Shown here one piece after another: positions 6,868 through 9,891 of a stretch of 9,891 bases of DNA (its first letter is position 1; each line of letters opens with the position of its first letter). A program made the position numbers and the translations under genes. The stretch covers positions 1-9,891 of the forward strand of contig JAPLMO010000448.1 of NCBI GenBank assembly GCA_026386995.1, in the 5' to 3' direction. The notes beneath the pieces are model-generated. The model was not told where the DNA came from and searched no databases. It saw nothing but the letters and a program-made list of their open reading frames with translations. This DNA comes from Planctomycetota bacterium (lineage in GTDB: Bacteria; Planctomycetota; Phycisphaerae; FEN-1346).

Positions 6868-8127
6868 CTATCTCCGTTCCACCACCGTCAGTTCCACAGG
6901 CACTGTGGTTTGCGTCTTCTCCCCCTCGGTGCCCACGGCCTCGACCACGAACGTGCCGGAGTGAGTGCCTGTGGCCTCGGCGGGTACGCGAACGGCCATA
7001 GGCAGGCAGGCCGACTGGAGCCTGTCCAGCACGAAAGTCTCTTCTGCGATCGTGATCCAGCCTTCCGGAATCGAAGAATCCCCTTCGGCGACCAGCGTGG
7101 CAGTGCAGTACAGGAGGTCCCGGCTGGTGTTTCGGATCGACAGGCCCAGGGATCGGTTGCCGCCAGCGGCGATCCTGGTAACCAGTTTGTCCGGCGAAAT
7201 CTTGATCGCCGATTGCGCCGAGGCGGCCGTCGGCGAGGCGGATTCCTGGACCAGAAGGGCCAGCAGCGACGCCTGGTCGGCGGAGATCGTCACCGGGGAT
7301 ACGTTGCAGGCCTTGGTCCACTGCGACTGGTAGTCGAAGGTTAATCTCGCCTTGTATTCTCCGGCGGGCAGCGCTTTATCCAGCGAGCATCTGAAGATGC
7401 GCGAGTCGCCGCCGAACACCATGGGCCTCTTGCTGACCAAGGTCTTTCTAAACATGGGCCGCCCGCCGGCGTCGATGATCTCCAGCGTCCCCGAGCCCTC
7501 AAACCGGCTCTTGCCGGCGTTTCTCAGCACGCCCTTAACCTGGGGCCAGGCCGGCTGGCCTTCCTTGTAGAAGTCGGTCAGCGAAGTCGGCCAGATAAAC
7601 TCGCATTTTTCGATCTTCGCCTGCCTGGGAAACGTCTGGCCCAGAACGGTGATGAATACTCCGGAGGCGATGCGAAGCGATAAGCCGACCCCCGAGTCGG
7701 TCCTGCCCTTATGGCCGAGTGTCACCATGACGGCGGCGTAATACTCGCCGGCGGCCGAGTAGGGAACCTTTACGGTGCACGCGATCCGCTCGTCCTTGCC
7801 GGAATCCAGGGCCACTTCGGACTTACCGAGTGTGATCCATTTACTGGCGGAGGCCGGGCCGGCGGAGGGCTCCTTGAACACGAGGCCCCCATCCTCGGTG
7901 ACCTCGAAATCCATGATCTCCAATCGCGCGGACTGGGTTGCGTCCCCCTGGCCCCTGGCCTTATTGATAATCGAGATGTAAAACGTGGTCGTCTCGCCGG
8001 GCTTGACGCTGATCTCCTGCTTCAGCGGAGCGACCCCCAGGCCCGCGCTTGCCGGGCCGGCGAGAATCACCGCTGCGCCGGCCAGTACCAGCCACGCCGC
8101 GATTATGCGTATCTTGTTCTTCAGCAT
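6868..8127 (-). CDS. Secreted multi-Ig-domain protein, periplasmic chaperone-like or DUF916/DUF3324-like
   Basis: A 419-residue protein with a clear Sec signal (MLKNKIRIIAAWLVLAGAAV...) cleaved after AGPASA at about residue 28. The ATG at 8127 lies 12 nt after the previous stop, and AGGA overlapping that TAA is the ribosome site. Three beta-sandwich units can be read. Unit 1, about 29-165, has the opening typical of this fold (GLGVAPLKQEISVKPGETTTF), then SKWITLGKSEVALDSGKDE and VPYSAAGEYYAAVMV. Unit 2, about 166-282, has VKGVLRNAGKSRFEGSGTLE and LPAGEYKARLTFDYQ. Unit 3, about 305-419, has IKISPDKLVTRIAAGGNRS and VPAEATGTHSGTFVVEAVG. The order (PG..T..F...I.N domain, then a domain ending in LPAGEY) matches PapD-like chaperones or the DUF916-DUF3324 pair of WxL systems. 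The third unit recalls NEW3-type domains. I infer a periplasmic or surface role in handling the two small proteins upstream. The fold call is reasonable; the function is hypothetical. Confidence 0.8.
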   Translation of the reverse strand: MLKNKIRIIAAWLVLAGAAVILAGPASAGLGVAPLKQEISVKPGETTTFYISIINKARGQGDATQSARLEIMDFEVTEDGGLVFKEPSAGPASASKWITLGKSEVALDSGKDERIACTVKVPYSAAGEYYAAVMVTLGHKGRTDSGVGLSLRIASGVFITVLGQTFPRQAKIEKCEFIWPTSLTDFYKEGQPAWPQVKGVLRNAGKSRFEGSGTLEIIDAGGRPMFRKTLVSKRPMVFGGDSRIFRCSLDKALPAGEYKARLTFDYQSQWTKACNVSPVTISADQASLLALLVQESASPTAASAQSAIKISPDKLVTRIAAGGNRSLGLSIRNTSRDLLYCTATLVAEGDSSIPEGWITIAEETFVLDRLQSACLPMAVRVPAEATGTHSGTFVVEAVGTEGEKTQTTVPVELTVVERR

Positions 8128-8139
8128 TGCCTGTTTTCC

Positions 8140-8691
8140 TTACCAGGAGGCCGTCAGGACCAACGATGCCTCATAACTTCCGCTGTCGTTGGCACGGTTC
8201 GCGGCGGTCTGGGCTCGGACCCAGATGGTGATCTCCGAAGAAGGGCCCATGCTCTGAACGCCGTAGGACGTCGCCGGCAAGACGAAGGTGGCCGAAGGAA
8301 CCCACTCGGCATCCGGGTTGCTCAGCGAGGGGCCGGTGAGTTTGTAACTCGTCGTCAACGTGTCACTGGTCGAGGACCTGAGGACCTCGCTTCCGGAGGA
8401 TGCCGCCGAGACCTGGATCGTCACCGGCCCGTCGTGGTCGAGCGTCATGACCGCCGAGCCGGATTGCGTGTCACCGGCCTTCGTAAGCGAGGAAGCGATG
8501 GTGACGGAATAATTTGGCTGGGTCCACTGGGCTACCGCCCAAGCGCGAAGGCAGGGGACGCCGAGAACCAGAAGACATCCCAGGATCCCCAGGCAGACCT
8601 CGCGCACCGTCCGAGGTCGTGCGGTCGATGGACGCCGTAAGGCTTGCGTGCGCTGCCGCAAGGCCTTTTTGGGGTTTCTTGTGTCAAACAT
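8140..8691 (-). CDS. Secreted small beta-rich subunit-like protein, paralogue of the first operon gene
   Basis: A 183-residue protein. It starts with an unusually long basic N-region (MFDTRNPKKALRQRTQALRR...) before a hydrophobic segment (about 32-52, VCLGILGCLLVLGVPCLRAWA). A GTG at codon 29 would give a standard signal but has no ribosome site, so I keep the ATG at 8691. The mature part is Ser/Thr-rich and strand-like. It shares DTLTT-x-Y-x-x-TG (110-120), PD-x-x-W (126-130) and a C-terminal RANDSGSYEASLVLTASW (166-183) with the upstream gene. The final G-x-Y-x-x-x-[VL]-x-L-T-A-S-W strand resembles the last strand of spore-coat-U/DUF4402-type pilin domains. It is likely a Sec-exported structural or tip subunit. 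The family call is from the pattern only. It precedes the Ig-domain gene by 12 nt. Confidence 0.8.
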   Translation of the reverse strand: MFDTRNPKKALRQRTQALRRPSTARPRTVREVCLGILGCLLVLGVPCLRAWAVAQWTQPNYSVTIASSLTKAGDTQSGSAVMTLDHDGPVTIQVSAASSGSEVLRSSTSDTLTTSYKLTGPSLSNPDAEWVPSATFVLPATSYGVQSMGPSSEITIWVRAQTAANRANDSGSYEASLVLTASW

Positions 8692-8739
8692 AAGACACTT
8701 TCCAGCCCCCTCGACCGCCTCTGCCGCGAAGAGAGTCGT

Positions 8740-8774
8740 GTGGCGAAGTGGGCGGCTGTTCCCCGCTCCGCCAC
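8740..8774 (-). other. Hairpin in the gap between the two subunit-like genes
   Basis: GTGGCG (8740-8745) pairs perfectly with CGCCAC (8769-8774), and short inner pairings (8747-8748 with 8766-8767; 8750-8752 with 8762-8764) extend it. It begins 19 nt beyond the stop of the first gene on the minus strand. No T-run follows. It could partly attenuate or stabilise the mRNA so that the first subunit is made in excess. That role is inference. Confidence 0.3.
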
Positions 8775-8792
8775 AGGGTTAATCCGGAAGCA

Positions 8793-9314
8793 TCACGACC
8801 AGCTAGCCGTCAGGACCACCTGGCAATTGTAACCGCCCGCATCGTTGGCCTTGGTGGCGGAGGTGGTGGCCTGGGCCTTCATCGTCATGGTGTAGATACC
8901 GGTGGTGTCCACCAGCTTCACTATATAGCTGTTGCCGCCGGTGTTGAAGGTCCCGGCCGCGCCGGAACTCTTCCAAGTGCCGTCCGGCGTCACCAGATCG
9001 GCGCCCGTCATCTGATACTCGGTGGTGAGGGTATCGTGATCGCTTGTAAGGACGCCTAACTTGCCGTCGGTGGTGGTCGGCGTAATGGTGGCGGCCACGT
9101 TTGTCCAGACAGTCAGGAGCACCTCAGAACCTTTGGTCTGGGCGCTTGCGGTGAAGTTCGCCGGCGTGATCGACGGGTCGCTGTCTCGCCACTCAAAGAA
9201 CTGGTCCACCGTGGCGTTCACGGTGACGGTGGTATTCGTCCCGGACCCGCCGGCCAGGGCCATCGGCGCCAACAGCAGGCAAGCGCCAAGAAGTACGAAG
9301 ATTGACTTCCTCAT
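8793..9314 (-). CDS. Secreted small beta-rich subunit-like protein, first gene of the operon
   Basis: A 173-residue protein from the ATG at 9314, with a clean signal peptide MRKSIFVLLGACLLLAPMALA cleaved before GGSG. The frame also offers ATGs at 9332 and 9377. 9314 puts the signal at the very N-terminus and has AAGGA six bases upstream, but 9332 has an identical ribosome site. The mature protein is Thr/Asn/Ala-rich with alternating hydrophobic strands, starting TNTTVTVNATVDQFFEW. It shares DTLTT-x-Y-x-x-TG (94-104), PDGTW (110-114) and TKANDAGGYNCQVVLTASW (154-172) with the next gene. Length, signal and the last-strand pattern resemble spore-coat-U/DUF4402-type pilin subunits or other Sec-exported surface fibre proteins. 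As promoter-proximal gene it may be the major subunit. I infer this from position and pattern; no family is certain. The only cysteine in the mature chain is Cys164, so no intrachain disulphide. Confidence 0.8.
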   Translation of the reverse strand: MRKSIFVLLGACLLLAPMALAGGSGTNTTVTVNATVDQFFEWRDSDPSITPANFTASAQTKGSEVLLTVWTNVAATITPTTTDGKLGVLTSDHDTLTTEYQMTGADLVTPDGTWKSSGAAGTFNTGGNSYIVKLVDTTGIYTMTMKAQATTSATKANDAGGYNCQVVLTASWS

Positions 9315-9348
9315 GTTCGTTCCTTTCTTCATGTTCGTTCCTTTCTTC
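9311..9348 (-). repeat. Tandem 18-bp duplication carrying ribosome site plus start codon
   Basis: Two exact copies of an 18-bp unit (9311-9328 and 9329-9346, plus two more bases) each carry GAAAGGAAC followed by an ATG on the minus strand. Because 18 is a multiple of three, the two ATGs (9332 and 9314) are in frame, and both make the same protein with or without six extra residues (MKKGTN). Confidence 0.9.
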
Positions 9349-9381
9349 CAGGTCACGATTGTTCCTATTCTGGGCATGACT

Positions 9382-9411
9382 TATCAACGAACAGTGAGCC
9401 GAAGCGTCCAA
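9382..9411 (-). promoter_or_regulatory. Candidate promoter of the five-gene operon
   Basis: On the minus strand TTGGAC (9411-9406) and TTGATA (9387-9382) are separated by 18 bp, and the first ATG follows about 50 nt later. Both hexamers are imperfect matches to sigma70 consensus. It is the best candidate I see near the operon start, but it is weak evidence. Confidence 0.3.
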
Positions 9412-9466
9412 TAACGACGTGGGAACGTAGGGGGGATCCCTGAATCCTTGCAACCTGCCGCCACTA

Positions 9467-9484
9467 CCGGCGGGTGCGCGCCGG
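9467..9484. other. 6-bp GC hairpin upstream of the operon
   Basis: CCGGCG (9467-9472) and CGCCGG (9479-9484) are perfect complements around GGTGCG. It lies upstream of the candidate operon promoter, so it may be a protein-binding site, or a leader structure if transcription starts further upstream. Confidence 0.3.
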
Positions 9485-9561
9485 GGATGGCTGAACTCAA
9501 CCTGTCCTGAATTTGCTGCAAAGACGCCTTGCTAACACGTCCTGGGTGCGTCCTGAGGCCG

Positions 9562-9582
9562 CACTACCCCGTAAGGGCAGTG
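9562..9582. other. Hairpin bracketed by CCTGAGGC repeats
   Basis: CACT-A-CCC (9562-9569) pairs with GGG-C-AGTG (9575-9582) with one mismatch and a 5-nt loop. CCTGAGGC occurs just before it (9552-9559) and again just after it (9587-9594). The arrangement suggests a structured RNA or a protein-binding region; no known RNA family is recognised. Confidence 0.3.
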
Positions 9583-9648
9583 ACTGCCTGAGGCGTGACC
9601 TTTCCACATTATCGGCGCGTGGCGCTGTGACTTTAGAACTTTCCGGGC

Positions 9649-9825
9649 ATGCGTCCTATGTCGGCACCGGCGGCCGAGTTCCTCACCAAGCCATTCGAGC
9701 CGGTCGAGTTAGCCGTGCGTTTGCGCCGACGCAGTTTGCCGCCCCCCTTGCCCAGGGCAATTGCATCTAGTTTTTCATGTCACGCAAAATTTCTGCGCGT
9801 TCGGGCCATGTTAGGGTTGCGCTAG
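9649..9825 (+). pseudogene. Fragment resembling the C-terminal end of a response-regulator receiver domain
   Basis: An open frame from ATG 9649 to TAG 9823 encodes, at 9673-9732, AEFLTKPFEPVELAVRLRRR. This reads like the last beta strand and helix of a CheY-like receiver domain, including the conserved Lys-Pro of the TKPF motif. The phosphorylated aspartate region and the rest of the domain are absent upstream in this or the other plus frames, and what follows (SLPPPLPRA...) is not receiver-like. The simplest reading is a decayed fragment of a two-component gene. A chance match over about 20 codons is possible. Confidence 0.35.
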
Positions 9826-9845
9826 GCGCCGCGGGGTGGTAGTCT
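9817..9845 (+). promoter_or_regulatory. Weak candidate promoter reading out of the right edge
   Basis: TTGCGC (9817-9822), a 17-bp spacer and TAGTCT (9840-9845) give a poor sigma70-like match on the plus strand. A perfect palindrome lies just downstream at 9862-9875. It is offered only because the pair would fit a regulated gene beyond the window. Confidence 0.15.
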
Positions 9846-9861
9846 GTCGCTTCGATCAACC

Positions 9862-9875
9862 GGTGAGGCCTCACC
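9862..9875. promoter_or_regulatory. 14-bp perfect palindrome GGTGAGGCCTCACC
   Basis: Both strands read the same sequence, as expected of an operator for a dimeric repressor. One half-site, CCTCACC, recurs at 9681-9687. No cognate regulator is visible in the window. Confidence 0.3.
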
Positions 9876-9891
9876 AACAACCGAACCTGTT

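Larger units (their letters stand above)
9350..9891. other. Long gene-poor region upstream of the operon
   Basis: No intact gene is convincing here. An open frame at 9513-9770 (+) has no recognisable motif, no ribosome site and unusual composition. The stretch carries a hairpin at 9467-9484, another at 9562-9582, a receiver-domain-like fragment at 9649-9825 and a perfect palindrome at 9862-9875. It could hold a long 5' leader or regulatory RNA for the operon, or simply be decayed sequence. I could not match it to a known riboswitch class. Confidence 0.5.

Noticed and set aside
5660..6964. Long open frame on the plus strand opposite the secretin gene
   Set aside because: It mirrors the secretin coding frame on the antisense strand, a common GC-rich shadow. 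Its translation has no recognisable domain.
6863..7321. Upstream extension of the secretin reading frame by 153 residues
   Set aside because: It overlaps the Ig-domain gene out of frame, has no signal peptide and no ribosome site. The ATG at 6862 has both.
7711..8640. Long plus-strand open frame crossing two minus-strand genes
   Set aside because: It spans parts of the Ig-domain gene and the second subunit gene in antisense, with no motif or start context.
9449..9463. Sigma54-like site on the minus strand, TGGCGGCAGGTTGCA
   Set aside because: The distance between GG and GC is 9 bp instead of the required 10, and the -24 box lacks the CAC part, so I do not call it.
9513..9770. 85-codon open frame on the plus strand in the upstream region
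   Set aside because: No ribosome site, no recognisable family and odd composition. It also overlaps the receiver-like fragment in another frame.
9378..9891. tRNA or known riboswitch in the right-hand region
   Set aside because: I looked for a T-loop (GGTTCGAAT) and for conserved cores of the c-di-GMP and cobalamin riboswitches and saw none on either strand.

Overview
This is a GC-rich window from what looks like a Gram-negative (diderm) bacterium. It carries an outer-membrane secretin, lipoproteins and Sec signal peptides. The GC-rich intergenic palindromes and the secretin fused to a carboxypeptidase-regulatory-like domain would fit Planctomycetota or a related lineage. That placement is an impression from sequence style, not a demonstration.

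Layout. (1) 1-1782 (+): the 3' three quarters of pheT, the phenylalanyl-tRNA synthetase beta chain, cut by the window edge. (2) 1911-2279 (+): a small lipoprotein of unknown function. (3) 2280-2557: a gene-free stretch packed with hairpins and a degenerate 7-bp tandem repeat. (4) 2558-3724 (-): a secretin-like protein with its own plausible promoter and a strong ribosome binding site. (5) 3725-4145: a gene-free stretch holding a 131-bp near-perfect inverted-repeat element and a second nested palindrome. (6) 9314 down to 4146 (-): a compact five-gene operon. (7) About 9350-9891: a long upstream region with no convincing intact gene. It holds a candidate promoter, several hairpins and a short fragment that reads like the end of a response-regulator receiver domain.

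The operon is the interesting part. In order of transcription it encodes two paralogous secreted small beta-rich proteins sharing a C-terminal motif (AND-[AS]-G-x-Y ... VLTASW), a secreted protein with about three Ig-like beta-sandwich domains (periplasmic chaperone-like or DUF916/DUF3324-like), an outer-membrane secretin with an N-terminal carboxypeptidase-regulatory-like domain, and a TPR lipoprotein. The last three genes are tightly packed: a 12-nt gap precedes the Ig-like gene, a 5-nt gap precedes the secretin, and an ATGA overlap precedes the lipoprotein. I see no usher, assembly ATPase, inner-membrane platform protein or class III-type prepilin here. My hypothesis is a minimal surface-fibre or surface-protein export system. 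Subunits would cross the inner membrane by Sec, be held by the Ig-domain protein in the periplasm, and leave through the secretin, with the TPR lipoprotein as pilotin or assembly factor. The separate secretin-like protein at 2558-3724 could be an accessory part or an unrelated neighbour.
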